Assembly (NCBI GenBank): GCA_026826555.1
Contig: JAKSZT010053764.1
Coordinates: 37,057,902-37,121,901 of the forward strand
Source: Tolypeutes matacus
Taxonomy: Eukaryota > Chordata > Mammalia > Cingulata > Chlamyphoridae
Direction: 5' to 3'
Length of the DNA stretch: 64,000 bases
The stretch's first letter is position 1. Each line of letters begins with the position of its first letter. The position numbers and the translations under genes were made by a program. Below are positions 36,194-48,034 of this stretch, piece after piece. Below the pieces are notes generated by a model. The model saw nothing but the letters and a program-made list of their open reading frames with translations. It was not told the origin of the DNA and made no database searches.

Positions 36194-37303
36194 ATTTTTT
36201 TTCATTAATTTTTTTTTCTTTTTAAATAAGCTTTAGATTACATAAATGTTACATAAAAATATATAAGGGATTCCTATATGCCCCACCTCCTTTCCCTCTA
36301 ACTTTTTCCCACATTAACAACATTCTTCATTAGTGTGGTACATTTGTTACAATTGATGAACCCATACTGAAGCACTGCTATTAACCATGTACTACAGTTT
36401 ATATTATAGTCTGTACTTTGTCCTGCACAATTTTGTAAGTTATGACAAAACATGCAATGGCCTGTATCCATCACTGCAATGTCATGCAGAACAAATCTAA
36501 TGTCTTGAAAATGCCCCCATATTACACCTATTCTTCCCTCTCCCATCCCTCAGAACCTTGTGGTCACTGCCTTTATATGAATGATAAAGAGTTCTTTGAT
36601 TGCTAGAATAATAATAAGTCTATAGTAGAATAATAATGTCTACTTTAGTTCACTGTTCATTCCCCAATCTTGAGGATTTGGGGATGATGGTGCCCACTCT
36701 GCTTCTAATTGAGAAAGGGCTTAGATCCCATGGGGCAGATGGATGGAGCTATCTTGCTTGCAGTTGCAGACACTCTCTGTTCCTTGGGATGGGCATTGTC
36801 CATCATCATCTCCTTGTTAGTTGTCCTGGGTGAGTCCAATGAACTGGAGAGTAGATATTGCAATTCTGCTGAAATTCAGGGCTCAGCTGGCACATGGACG
36901 GACCAAAGATTTAAGTCTTTGTATTTATTGACGTATTTATCAAGTATAGTGCTAATTATGGGTTCAAATAAAAGGGGCAGAAGAGCCATGTGTAGAGAAC
37001 CTATAAATGAGTCTAACTCTGTTTCACTGGGGAGTATAAATTCCAAAGTAAGACCCACTGACAGGGTGCCGAATTCCTGAGCTGTCTGCCCTGCTTATGG
37101 TTTCTGGATTCTCTAGAGCCCTCAGGAGCCCCGCTATCTGAGGCACTGTTTACTATAGCAGTCAATGAGATCCTGCTGAAACTTGCATAAGTGTAACACC
37201 TGGAATGACCACCCGACTCATTTTGAAATCTCTTAGCCATTAAAAACTCATTTGTATTTACCATTCCCCCTTTTGGTCAAGGTCTTTTTCCAGATGCAGT
37301 GCT
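36194..37303 (-). mobile_element. L1 3'UTR (module B) fragment
   Basis: Reverse complement of module B: 'tagtgtggtacatttgttac', 'tcctgggtgagtccaatgaa' and 'ccccttttggtcaagg' all have mates at 21340-22800 and 32700-33250. The L1 3' end is at the left. CAGTGCT is found on both sides (36187-36193 and 37297-37303), but the right copy may itself be L1 sequence. Confidence 0.9.
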
Positions 37304-38281
37304 GGAAGACCCAACAATGTTTATCCAAGTAAAAGCTAACACGACTCATGAGAGTTGTATTCAAATATATGAAAAACAACCAGTTGAAGAAAAGGGCAAG
37401 GATGGAATGGTTTTGTGTGATTCCAGCAGACAAAACCAGTACAACAGGTAGAGCTATATGGAGCAAATTTCATCTCTATACAAAGAAAAATTTATAGCAC
37501 TGCATTAGACTTGTCCAACCACATTGGGGAAAACCCAGAATGGACAAAAAAAAGCTTTGGACTGTTGAGAAGGGTTTATTCAAAGTATGTAGTAAAGCGA
37601 AGCCCATCAGGCCATGGATCTTCAAGAGCAAGCACAAACAGACCTCAAATGGAGTTTTAGATCAGTGGGACCACAGGGGATCGATAAAAACAAAAGAATG
37701 ATATTGGAGGAGGCAATGATTGTTCCCACAGATAAGCATGCCGTGAAGGCTGAGCCCTGTGTTCCAGCCTCCAATGTCAGTGTCCCGAGGAGGCATCAGT
37801 CAGAGGTTACCCTTAGGGTAGCCCATTTCAGGTCTGACAATGCCATGGTAACCAGGGGTCAGTCTCTCATTCCAGGTTATCTTCTAGACATGGTAATTTC
37901 CTGGTCACAAAAGAGATGTGACCAGGAGAAACAGGACATGCTTCCAAACCATATCATATTAGAACTTCATTATTTGATGCCCCAACGCTACCATGTAAAA
38001 AGCTATTTAATGCAAGCTATGTGAGAAAATTGATGCTCAAACATCTCTTCCTACATGACTAAATGTAGCAAGCCAATATTGCTGCCAACACTTCCTTGTC
38101 AATATAATGTGATAAAATGTAGTGAAAAATCAAAGGCAAATACTGGCTGTTGACTAGAATTTAAACTTCAGTTCATTTCAGCGGCTTAGACACAGTCATG
38201 TTTGTGATATCTTAGCCTAAGGTATTTGTGCATAAGCAAATGAGATTCACATGCTGGTGTTTGCCATGTCTCTATTGCTGC
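37304..38281. other. Unassigned; possible LTR remnant at about 37540-37910
   Basis: A minus-strand polyadenylation-like signal occurs near 37571 in text resembling an LTR. The 136-codon plus-strand frame (37614-38024) has no recognisable domain. I cannot define ends. Confidence 0.3.
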
Positions 38282-38481
38282 ACTGTCCAATATAGTAGTC
38301 ACTAGCCACATGTGGCTATTTCATTTAAATTAATTAAACTTACATAAAATTAAAAATCCAGTTCCTTAGTTGTACTAGCACATTTCAAATACTCAATAGC
38401 CATACTAGTGGCTGCCATATTTGACAGCACAGATATAGAACATTTCCATCATTGCAAAAGTTCTATTGGACAGCACTGGTC
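38282..38481. mobile_element. Palindromic hAT-type MER element
   Basis: Terminal inverted repeats 'cactgtccaata' and 'tattggacagcactg' enclose inner inverted blocks 'tagccacatgtggctattt' and 'aatactcaatagccatacta'. This is the layout of a known old hAT-Charlie MER family; exact subfamily uncertain. Confidence 0.75.
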
Positions 38482-39019
38482 TATAGACTAAATTGAGTTT
38501 CTATAAGAAAGCAACATAAAATAGTTCTTAAAATAAATAACCTAACTATATTTAAAGGCAGTCTTATAAGTAAAGAGAGAAAACTCACTTGCAGATACAA
38601 ATGTAAGCTTCAACTGTTCTACTTTAAATTCCTCTTAATTCATCATAAAAGAAATGCATACACAGAAATGACTAAATCTTTAGGGAATGAAATAAATAAT
38701 ACAATGTATCAAAAAAAATTAATGTACTGGTTTGATGACTAATAAAACAAAGTACAAAAGTAAGCAAAAGATGTCTGAAATTAAGAAACACATCTAAAGA
38801 CAGTGTCCTTTAAAAATAAAAAGAAATCTTAATATAACAGAAAGGGAATCAGGTTGGCTATGAGGCAGTGGGGGATCCAGAATGAGTCCATCCTTGATCA
38901 AGTCTCTGGCTCTTTCTGCATCTCCCTTTCGTCATCTGTAAGGTGAAGACTTTGGACCAGGCCAGTGTTTTTCAAACCATGATCTTGACCCTTAGTAAAT
39001 CAACTCACAGTTTGCAGCT
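38482..39019. other. Unassigned, MIR trace at 38905-38960
   Basis: 'ctttcgtcatctgtaaggtg' is MIR-like; otherwise AT-rich. Confidence 0.4.
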
Positions 39020-39257
39020 GACTTTTTTTTTTTTTTTTTTTTATCCCCTGCTTGCTGTTTGTGCTCGCTGTGTCCACTCGCCGTGCATTTTTCTGTGTCT
39101 GCTTGTCTCCCTTAGTTGCATCATCTTGCGTCAGCTCACCGTGCCGCGTGGGCCAGCTTGCCTTCACCAGGAGGCCCCAGGAATCGAACCTGGGATCTCC
39201 CATATGGTAAACAGGAGCCCAATCACTTGAGCCACATCCGCTTCCCCGACTTTTTTT
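39020..39257 (-). mobile_element. DAS-type SINE with poly(A)
   Basis: Body 39043-39247, read on the minus strand: head 'ggggaagcggatgtggctca', then 'ccatatgggagatcccaggt' and a 3' poly(A) (T-run 39023-39042 on plus). Target duplication GACTTTTTTT at 39020-39029 and 39248-39257. The head carries tRNA-like A and B boxes. Confidence 0.9.
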
Positions 39258-40189
39258 AATAAACATTTTTAAGTAGACTTTTCATAAAGCTTTTTTCAGT
39301 CACACATTTATGCCAGGCCATGATATAAGATGTAATATTATGGGTCACTTTCAATAAAACTTGTAAACAACTGGAATTGATCTCTAAAAATTCATTTGAA
39401 TGATTCTAACTTGCTTTTTCACTTACGTTGCTCTTCAAAATAGACACGCAAACTGGCAACATGAGAGAAACTAGGAATCCATATCAGTGGCATTGACACA
39501 AATCAAGAGCAGTATAGGATGGGATATAGCTCTAGTCAGAACAAGCCATGAACATAACTCTGGGGGAAGACAATTTGTCTTTGGGGAGAGGAAAAGTAGG
39601 AATGCGTAGAGATGGTAAAAATGAGGGAAAAGAGAAGGCTGTGCTTGGTGGGGTCTGTGGATGCAATGGCCTAATGCAGCCATTTCAGGAATGGGGGTTG
39701 GGGGAGATTCTCCTTCCAAAAACTGACTCCAAACCTTTCATTGAAAAATTCTAGAAAAACCCTTCAATCCAACATGTAGGGGTCTGATGAGAAATAGAGT
39801 TTCCTAGGATATTTTAAGATGGCCAAAAGAGGTTTTGGAGAGGTCAGAGGGGTGAATTTTACAATCTTTCCTACTTCATCATCTTGCCCAGGATTCAGCA
39901 GAATGCAACCCATGGACACCATCACCCTATTACTGAGCTGGTGCTAAAACAACACATACCCGGCTTCACTCCTCAGGACCTGTGCCAAAAGCATTAGACA
40001 CTGCCAAGTTTTGGAGATCAGGAAATTCCGAAACACAGGCATCTAGGTCCTAGTCCTCTTGCAACTCAATTTAACTTTGGTCCACCCATCTTCATGCCTA
40101 ACCCATAGATGCTCTCTCCTCAGCTCGGGCTGCCAATGAGCTAATCACACCTATATACTTTGTGCTCATCCCAGCCTCCCTTTCAGGAA
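39258..40189. other. Unassigned
   Basis: No gene or named repeat recognised. Confidence 0.4.
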
Positions 40190-40480
40190 AGCCTTAAGTC
40201 CTTCCACCCCTTTGATTGCTAAACTCATTAGGTGTTGCCAAGGCCAGCTCAGCTGACCTTCTGTGTCTTCCCACTTCAAGCTGAATCCATTACTCCCTTC
40301 TTTGTGCTTAAAGTACTAATTAAATTGTAATGTAAAAACCCTTTTTTAAAATGTCTGTTTGCCCAACTAGCCTTTCCTCCAGGGTGGTCAGCATTGTTCT
40401 TCATCTTTGTATCCCCTCAGCTCCAAACACAGTAGTTAGAACATAAGGATGCTTAATAAATAATTGAAATAAATAGTTGA
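40190..40480 (+). mobile_element. L2 3' region
   Basis: 'ttcttcatctttgtatcccc' with 'ggatgcttaataaataattg' is L2 3' end; upstream text also fits. Confidence 0.65.
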
Positions 40481-41774
40481 TTAACATATATAAGTTAGAT
40501 ACCATGTGTGTGAAATTGGCTGATAAATGTATTCATCTTATATAAGATACAATTTACTTACAAGGAAGAAACCATAAAGACCATCAAGAAAACTAACATA
40601 TCCAGGAACATTGACACCATAAAAGAAACCACTGGGGAAATAGCTCTCATATGTATGAAAAACCTTTTTCTATGCAACTGGCTTGTTTTTCTTTTCTGGA
40701 CAATGGGAATTTTGTGATTGATCATACTCAGCACTTTTCTTAGGTCCAAAAAACCTCAAGGACAATTTTACAGTGACTTCACAATTATTAAAGGATAAAA
40801 AGAACAGGCACTTCTATATATTTATTCCCCCTGCCCTTCTTGTTCTGTCTGACTGTTATTTTCCTTTCGCCCTGATATCATCTTCAACAATGAAACATTA
40901 TATTACATATATTTTTTTATAAATGCCTCAATTTTTTTTACAAATAAGAAATAAATAAATAGTAACAAAACATTTTTAAGTCTTACATAATTTGGTAAAC
41001 AGAAATGAAAAATCTATGGTAATATTTTACGAACTTCTTTATCTAATTTTTTTCGCTTTTGGAAACAGGAAAACACAAGTTCCCTCTTTCCAGTTCCCCC
41101 ACTTCAGCTCACTCCCCAAAGTTAAGAGTCCACTCTTATTATGGCTAGTTGAATTCCATTTTAGATGAAGGAGATCCTAGAGTGGCTCAGAGATGACCAC
41201 GCATTCCCCTTGGCTGCCCTGTAACCATGCAACTGTTCAAACATTAGGCTTCATCTGCAGGATCCAAGCACAGGAGTTCTGCTCACTATAAACAACAATG
41301 TGCCTGGTGACTAAAACATTGGTGAATTGTATCTCAAAGAATCTGCTGCTTCCAGTCATTCAGCTTTGTTAACAGATAGTTACTTATTAGCTTCAAGTTT
41401 CACTGTGAGAATGTCACTGAAGTCAGAATCTTTATCTACAGGTGAAATTGAGACCAATAGACTGCCTGTGGCATAACCTCAGGCATGCTTTGTTTACAGC
41501 CCTGAACCTCCCTTTGACTAGATCACAAGAACTGGTGGTTTCCCATACCCCTACCATTACTGTCATTCAACAACCAAAAATTATATTAAAATCAATGGGA
41601 ATCTGTGATTCAAGTTAGAAAATTTCAATTTAAGTATAATCTTATTGAATAAGATCTGGAATAAGGCTATTTCATTCTAGAACAATTGTCTACCAAAGAA
41701 TGACATCATCAATATTAGTATAAACGCTTAGACAAATACATCTATTCATATTTTGGTTTCATTGAACCAGTTCC
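40481..41774. other. Unassigned, AT-rich
   Basis: Nothing supportable; short minus-strand frames only. Confidence 0.4.
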
Positions 41775-42389
41775 ATTAACCATTAGCAAGACGGCCAAAC
41801 AGGCTAATGGAATAGAATATAGAAATCTAGAAATAAATATAAGTATTTCAATGACTTACACTTTCGGGGGGAAAAGGTAGATTCATACCTCACAAAATGC
41901 CAGATGGATTAAACATTTAAGTCTAGAAAAGGAATTCATAAAAATACCGGAAGAAAATATGGGTGACTACTTAAACAACCTTAGAAGTAGAAACATGTTT
42001 TTAAAAATGACCAGAAAGTCAGAAATCATTAAAGAAATTTATCATATAAAATTGTGAAACATTTTTACATCAAAATAACACCGTAGAAAATTAAAAGGCA
42101 AATGAAAAACTGGGAAAACGTTTGTAAAATACATAATAGGGTGTTGAAACATTTTCAGCTTGAGCATCCAAAGCAATATCCTTGCCAATTATACAGTCTC
42201 CAAATGTTTGTAAAGGAAGTGTCTGAAAACCAGTTTTGCAACTTTTAACCACTCACCTACTTTCAGAGGATTAAAGGGTTGAAATTGATGAGGCCAGAGG
42301 TAGACTTAGGACTTTCTTTAGAAAGAGACATGGATATACCATGGGTGACAACCACTAAGGAGTGGTACTAGGCCCTCATCTGAAGCTGA

Positions 42390-42808
42390 CTTTAAGTCAG
42401 GGGTTCTTAACCATTTTTGCTCCATGGACCCTTTTGTCAGTCAGGTAAAAATGAATACTACTGTAATTTATTTATTGCACACATTCATAAGTGAAGGAAA
42501 TTCTATATTTCAGTTACAGGTCAGAGAAAATAAAGATGTTGATTTTTTTCAATTCAAGCTCATGGACCCCCTGAAATCTTTCCATAGACCTCTTGGGGGT
42601 CCATGGACCCTTAATTAAGAACCCCTGCTTTGGGGGAACAGATGTGGCTCAAGCAGTTGTGTGCCTGCCTCCCACATGGGAGGTTCCAGATTTGGTTCCC
42701 GGTGCCTCCTAAAGAAGACGAGCAGATAACGAACAGACACAAGAGACAACCAGCCGACCCACCAGGGAGCCCTCCCCGGGGGGGGGGGGAAGAATCTTTG
42801 CTTTAAGT
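42390..42808 (+). mobile_element. hAT element with 8-bp duplication, later hit by a SINE
   Basis: Element 42398-42627 has ends 'caggggttcttaacc' and 'ttaagaacccctg'. The 8-bp duplication CTTTAAGT is at 42390-42397 and, displaced by a SINE, at 42801-42808. The internal text 'ctactgtaatttatttattg' and 'cattcataagtgaaggaaat' is shared with 46490-46709. It is non-autonomous with no transposase. Confidence 0.9.
42632..42789 (+). mobile_element. DAS-type SINE at hAT end
   Basis: Head 'gaacagatgtggctcaagca', 'tgcctcccacatgggaggtt' and 'ggttcccggtgcctcctaaa', ending in a G-run. Target duplication of 15 bp with three mismatches: AAGAACCCCTGCTTT (42617-42631) and AAGAATCTTTGCTTT (42790-42804). The left copy is made of hAT terminus plus flank. 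Confidence 0.9.
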
Positions 42809-42902
42809 GGAGGAAGATTTATTTTGTGAATTGTACCTCAATAAAGTTAAGAGAAAATTAATAAAAAGAACATCACTTAGATACTATTTCTAATTTAAAA
42901 TT

Positions 42903-43012
42903 TGTGTGGATATACATACATACATACACAAAATATATATTGCATATTTTTTATATTATATATACTTGTACACATATATGTACATATTTATGTATACACA
43001 CACAAATTTGTG
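42903..43012 (+). repeat. TA/CA-rich microsatellite
   Basis: Runs of 'tacatacatacaca', 'tatatatt' and 'tacacacacaca'. The Tyr/His/Ile-rich frames read from it are not genes. Confidence 0.8.
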
Positions 43013-43571
43013 TTTGTTTAGAAACAGCATTTTTACATATTATATGTGCATGCCTGTCAGTTACAGCTTCATTGGAGAACAGCAATATATTGCAAATCCT
43101 TTAATGCTGCAGTGTTTCTAGCATGGATTAAGAGAGGCATTAGGAGATTTTCAGTATGGATATAGTTTACTTTAAATGGACATGATTTTTAGAAAACTGA
43201 AATTAATTAGCAGGGTTTTTCTCCTGACTGTGAGATAGCTTGACTTCTATTAAATCACTGTTATTATCCAATTGGTTGCAGCACTCTCGAGCAAGCATTA
43301 TCTATGGTTAAGTAATAACCATTTTAAAAAATGGTCAGGGCATTCGTACTACATCATAAAGTCCGTGAAAGGTTAAGCTTATGGAGAAACCATCCTCATT
43401 TTGTTTTCAAGCAAAAGATATTAAAACTGTTCATCTTATAAGAAATGCAAAATCTCAACTCTTAAAATAGACTGTTAGTAATTAGAGAGCAGGGATTTCA
43501 TGCAGGGAGGAGGGAGCTAAGGCCTCCAGGAGGGCTTTGATGGCCACGTCCAATAGTTAGCTTCGCTCATA
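43013..43571. other. Unassigned
   Basis: No feature recognised. Confidence 0.4.
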
Positions 43572-43757
43572 GAGCAGCATTTATTAGAATCACTTGGAGG
43601 GCTCATTAGACTTAAGATTAGACTCCATTAGACTCCAGCCCAAGTTTCACTTCTGTAGGCAGGCTGGGGACCAAGTATTTGCATTTCTAATAAGCTCTCA
43701 GGTATTGCTGATGCTGCTGGTCTGGGGAACAAACTCTGAGATCAGAGATTCTCATGA
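43572..43757 (-). mobile_element. MER5-type hAT fragment
   Basis: 'attagaatcacttggagggc', 'gtatttgcatttctaataag' and 'gctgatgctgctggtctggg' match the reverse complement of MER5A. Confidence 0.8.
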
Positions 43758-43879
43758 GGAACAGCAGGGAAACTGGAAATGACAGGTGATGAGCACGACT
43801 TAGACACAAGTTAATGGGGGAAGGAATGATACTCTCCTCAGTGCTCGCTGAAGGAGGAACTGGGAGCATTTGCATTCAG

Positions 43880-43995
43880 TCGGTGGCGGCATTTGAGCTG
43901 CACCTTGTGGAGGTGCTAAAGATATGAGCAGTGTGTATATCAGGTGAAGGAGACATCAGGAGCAAAGAACCAACTGGCACTGGAAAGTGTAGGAT
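43880..43995 (+). mobile_element. Ancient interspersed repeat fragment
   Basis: 'gcatttgagctgcaccttgt' and following text resemble the old repeat class also found at 10561-10960. Confidence 0.4.
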
Positions 43996-44186
43996 GTTGT
44001 CAGGAAACAACAAGGGATCTGATAAAATAGAAAATAAGGCGGGGAGTGGGCCCGAGGGTTGACGTCAGGTTGTGGGACTGCCCTCCTGCACAGACATGGC
44101 GGGTACACTGATATGTGGGGTTAGAAGTCCTGTCTTCTGCATGATGCAGCCATATGTGGGTGTATAGGGGCATTTTTCCAGCCCAT

Positions 44187-44620
44187 TGTCTTAGTTTACC
44201 AGGCTGGTTTTAGCTTAAACAATGGGAATTTATTGGCTCACAGTTTCAGAGGCTGGAAATCTTCCTTCCACTTGGGGTCGCTAGCATTCTGACAGGCCGG
44301 CAATCCTAAGGTTCCTTGGCTTTCCCCAGCACTTCACTCCAGGGTTCCTGCTGACTTCCTGCTCACTCCTGACTTTCTGCTTTCCCTGACTTCCTGCTCC
44401 CCACTGACTTCCTGTTCCCCGCTGTGGCCTTCTCTTCCATGTCCAATTCCCTTTGCTTATAAGGACCACAACCATATTGGATTAAGGTGCACCCTCATTC
44501 CTCATTAATTAAGGGCCACACCTTAACTAATAATTACATCTTCGAAGACCCTATTTACAAATGGGTTCACATCCACAGAACCTTTTGTGCAGGAACAAGA
44601 TTCTAATTAGAATGCCCCTT
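44187..44620 (-). mobile_element. Old LTR-like element
   Basis: 'tgtcttagtttaccaggctg', 'acaatgggaatttattggct', 'cacagtttcagaggctggaa' and, near the other end, 'taattacatcttcgaagacc' match a widespread old mammalian LTR-type repeat, here on the minus strand. Confidence 0.6.
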
Positions 44621-44967
44621 CTCACTGTCCTTTATTCCACCATTCAAACCCCATCCTCACTCAAAGACCAGCTCAAGCCCTGTTTTCTCCTAAAGGCCCT
44701 TCCTAAAGGCCCAAACTGACAATGAAATTTCCTATCCTTCCTGTTGCTAGACATTGTCTTTTCTCTGATTTACATGTATTTCTTATCTCTGCAGCCAATC
44801 AGAACATTCCCTCAGGACAAGGCCCAAGTCTCCCCACAGTAGCTGGTTCAGTGCCAGCTGCATAAGAATCATTAAAAAAAAAAAAAAACCACCTCTGACT
44901 GCTTGATTGGCAGGTTGCACTAATATACTAAATAAGCCACATTTTAATTTTGTCTCTTTATGCCAGT
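44621..44967. other. Unassigned
   Basis: Contains an A-run at 44873-44887; no named feature. Confidence 0.4.
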
Positions 44968-45157
44968 GCACTACTAAAAATGTAGTGCCTGGACCAGTAA
45001 CATCATCTCTCTTGAGAACTATTAGAAACCCAAAGCCTCAGGCCCTACCTCAGACCTAATGAATCAGAATTGGGGGGGGGGGGGCAATAATCTGTGATTT
45101 AACAAGCCCACCTGGTAATTCTGATGCATGCTTAGGTTTAGAAACCCATACTTTCTG
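44968..45157 (+). mobile_element. MER5A-type hAT fragment
   Basis: 'aaatgtagtgcctggaccag', 'gccctacctcagacctaatg', a G-run, 'ctgtgatttaacaagcccac' and 'taattctgatgcatgcttag' follow MER5A. Confidence 0.85.
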
Positions 45158-46443
45158 CAAAGCCTTAATCCCTAAACAAGGTCAGGCAATTTATAAGGGT
45201 TTATAAGCAGAGTGAGATCAAAATAACTTAAATAGGAACAAAAAAAGGATGTGGTGAGAAACAAGGATAGGGAAGCTTAACCAAGCCAGCACGGTGCTTG
45301 GTCAACAAAATGAATAACCCCAAAGTCTTTTGTATATGTTAGAGGTGGACCCCAGAGGTGCTCCTATACTTCCTACAGAAGCACAGTCACCGTTCAGTGC
45401 CATGAGACAAAAGAAAAGTCACTTAGAAGGAGTTCAGCTATTTGTGGTACTGAGACCTTCCTGTGGGTCCTCAGAGGGAGAGAGGTATGTGATATGGGCT
45501 CCAGCATTCCCAAAAACAAGCTTCCCCAAAACACACACTGAGTCTCCCAGGGCTTGAACCAGTGGCTGCAGTCCAGATGAAATTCCACTGCAGGGACACA
45601 ACTAGCAGCTCCTGAAGGTTTGAGCTTAACCCAAGGACAGGCCATAGAGTGCCTAGAAAAACTGGTGAATTGGAAAGCCTCTGGCCTCTGGCCTCTAGAA
45701 ATACCTTTTCCCTCCACTGGGCTTCTGATGGATATAGAATAGGGGCAAATCCGAAGTTCCACCCTGCAGAGGGCTGCGGTGCCTGTCCGTAAACTCAGGG
45801 GGCATCTGATTGATGCCTGGTTGGTTTGTTGTTGTTATTTTTCCCTCTCAATTTAGTGAATGTGAAGCTACAGTAGTAATTAGAGGGGCTGCCTTAGCAA
45901 CTGCGTGCATAATAAAGTTCTCCTGAAAGAATTATTCACACAGAAGTATTGTTGCCACTATCCATCTAAATATTTGTCCCAGTGTTGAAATGCACAATGA
46001 CACTTTAAATCGTAATCTTAAAATTAAATGTGAGCCACAAATAACTATGAGTTTTGCTTTCATCATTTTGCTCTGCTGGAGGAAAATTTAAATTTGAGGA
46101 GTTGGTATTCACACTTAAGAATGCAAAAACAAACATATGTCAAATTGAAACATGAAGAAAGCCTTGTCAGGGGTTTGTAATTAATTTCTAATATACTTCT
46201 ATGGCCACATAATTTGGATAATCATTTGGGAGAGCAGGCCACCGGAGCAAAATTTTGCTTTACTTTTCTCTTTTGTTTGATAGGTTTATTTAAATAAAAT
46301 TAAAAAAAAAAAAAAAAACTTGTTCCAAAAAGCTTAAACATTGTAAGAATTCTTAATTAAGCCCCTAAATCTCAGGCCCAGGAACAAAAGGATCCATGTT
46401 ATTATCCTTCCAGAGAAATTAAACTAGAAGAAGAAGAATCAGG
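45158..46443. other. Unassigned
   Basis: No gene seen. The 122-codon minus frame (45394-45762) shows no domain. A-run at 46302-46317. Confidence 0.4.
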
Positions 46444-46875
46444 CAGGGGTTGGCAACTTGCAAAGGGCCAGAGAGTAAATATTTTAGGCCAGGGGTTCTT
46501 TACCTTTTTGTTCCATGGACTTTACCAGTCAGGTGAAATGAATGCTACTGTAATTTATTTATTGCATACATTCATAAGTGAAGGAAATGCTAGAGTTCAG
46601 TTAGAGGTCAGAGAAAATAAAGAAAATGTTGATTTTTTTTTTTCAATTCAAGCTCATAGACCCCCCTGAAATCTTTCCACAGACCCCCTTGGGAGTCCAT
46701 GGACCCCTGTTTTAGGCTTTGCCGGCCCTGTGGTCTCTGCTGCAACTACTCAGCTCTGTTGTGTCTCCGAGGCAATATGTAAACGAATAGGTGTGGCTGT
46801 GCACCAATAAAATGGTATTTACAAAAACACACAGCTGCTGAATTTGGCTCGTGAGCCAAGGTGTGCAGAGCCCTA
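46444..46875 (+). mobile_element. Outer hAT-type MER element
   Basis: 'caggggttggcaacttgcaa', 'agggccagagagtaaatatt' and, after an interruption, 'ggctttgccggccctgtggt', 'gcaactactcagctctg' and 'caataaaatggtatttacaa' are a well-known old mammalian hAT-type repeat. Another hAT splits it at 46490-46709. Confidence 0.85.
46482..46717 (+). mobile_element. Inner hAT element with perfect 8-bp duplication
   Basis: Element 46490-46709, ends 'caggggttcttta' and 'tggacccctg', flanked by TTTTAGGC at 46482-46489 and 46710-46717. It has the same internal deletion structure as 42398-42627. Confidence 0.95.
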
Positions 46876-48034
46876 GTTTTAGTAATCCTATGATTTCCCT
46901 GCTGCCTAGGTAAGAAGCTTACAATGAACCCTTGGAGGAAGCAATCCAAAAAGCAAAGCAACCTAAGACCCTCTTTCATCACTACTCACCTGGCCTCTTG
47001 CAAGAGAATGGTTCCGCCTTTGAAAGCATCAGAATTAAGCTGCTGGCATCGGTACTCAATACATTATTGAGCACTGTTTCTCTAACTATGGAATGAAGCC
47101 ATGATAAGACAGGGAAGCTGCTGCAGCCTCCTGTTCCTTAGACTGGAAACCTCAAAGTCATCTTGGGCAACTCCAGCCCCCACCTCCAAATAGCCACCCA
47201 GACCTGTTGATTCCCGATACAGAATTTCTGATTTATGCTTTCAAAACTTCCAGGTTGATATTCCTGCAACCATCACTCCCCTACTGTCCTCTGTTATCTA
47301 GAAGATAAAATCTTACCTTTGTAATGGCATTGAAGGACGTTCTCCACAGCACTTCCAGCTTTGCTTTCCACAAGTAGCAAGCTCACTCTTACACAAGTAC
47401 ATCTTCATGACTATGGCAAGTATTACTAGTTCCCTTCCCAATATCTGTGCTCCTCTATTTTCTAACAGAATCCTCATATTTTGAGGGAGACAATATAACC
47501 ACATTTTAAAAAAAACACCTGCATTTCCAAGCCTACCTTATAAATAGGGGTGGCCAATAAGATCTAAAAAGTCATCAGATAGGGTTTTAAGGAAAAAAAA
47601 AAAATCTTAAGTAGGGCTTACTCAGATGGTAGTTGTTCCTTTGCCCTTCCCTACCTTGTTTTTCTTCTTTTTGGAACTATGACATGATGGTTGGGGCTGC
47701 AGCAGCCATCTTGTGGCCATGGGGTGACTTTGAAGCTGCAAGCCAGAACCTAAGGATGGTCGAACAAAAATGGAGAAGAAACCTAGCTCCTTGATGACAT
47801 CACTGAGCCATTAAAGCAATCCTGAGCAACCTACCTCTGGATTTCATGTCATTAGAGAAAAAAGTAAACCCTTTCTAGTTTAGGCCATTGTTACTTCAGG
47901 TCTCTGTGACCTGCAGTTAAATGTAATCCCTAACTGATACAATGCCTCACTGCTTTCCTCATGCTATTCAACCTCTTCACAATGTCCTTTGCCCCTCTAC
48001 CTTCCATTTCTCCATCTTTTAAAACACTACTTGA
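46876..48034. other. Unassigned
   Basis: No exon or named repeat supported. Confidence 0.4.

Larger units (their letters stand above)
41775..42860 (+). mobile_element. Ancient L1M fragment, interrupted
   Basis: 'ttcatacctcacaaaatgcc', 'agatggattaaacatttaag' and 'aactgggaaaacgtttgtaa' match the ORF2 C-terminal region of old L1s. 'tttgtgaattgtacctcaat' and 'aaagttaagag' at 42825-42855 is the 3' end. A hAT element and a SINE sit inside it. Confidence 0.7.

Noticed and set aside
36187..37303. CAGTGCT on both sides of the minus-strand L1 3'UTR as target duplication
   Set aside because: Only 7 bp and the right copy matches L1 sequence itself, so it is not independent evidence.
37614..38024. 136-codon plus-strand frame
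   Set aside because: No domain, no splice or promoter signal, possibly antisense to an LTR remnant.
42904..43121. Tyr/Ile/His-rich frames
   Set aside because: Translation of a TA/CA microsatellite.
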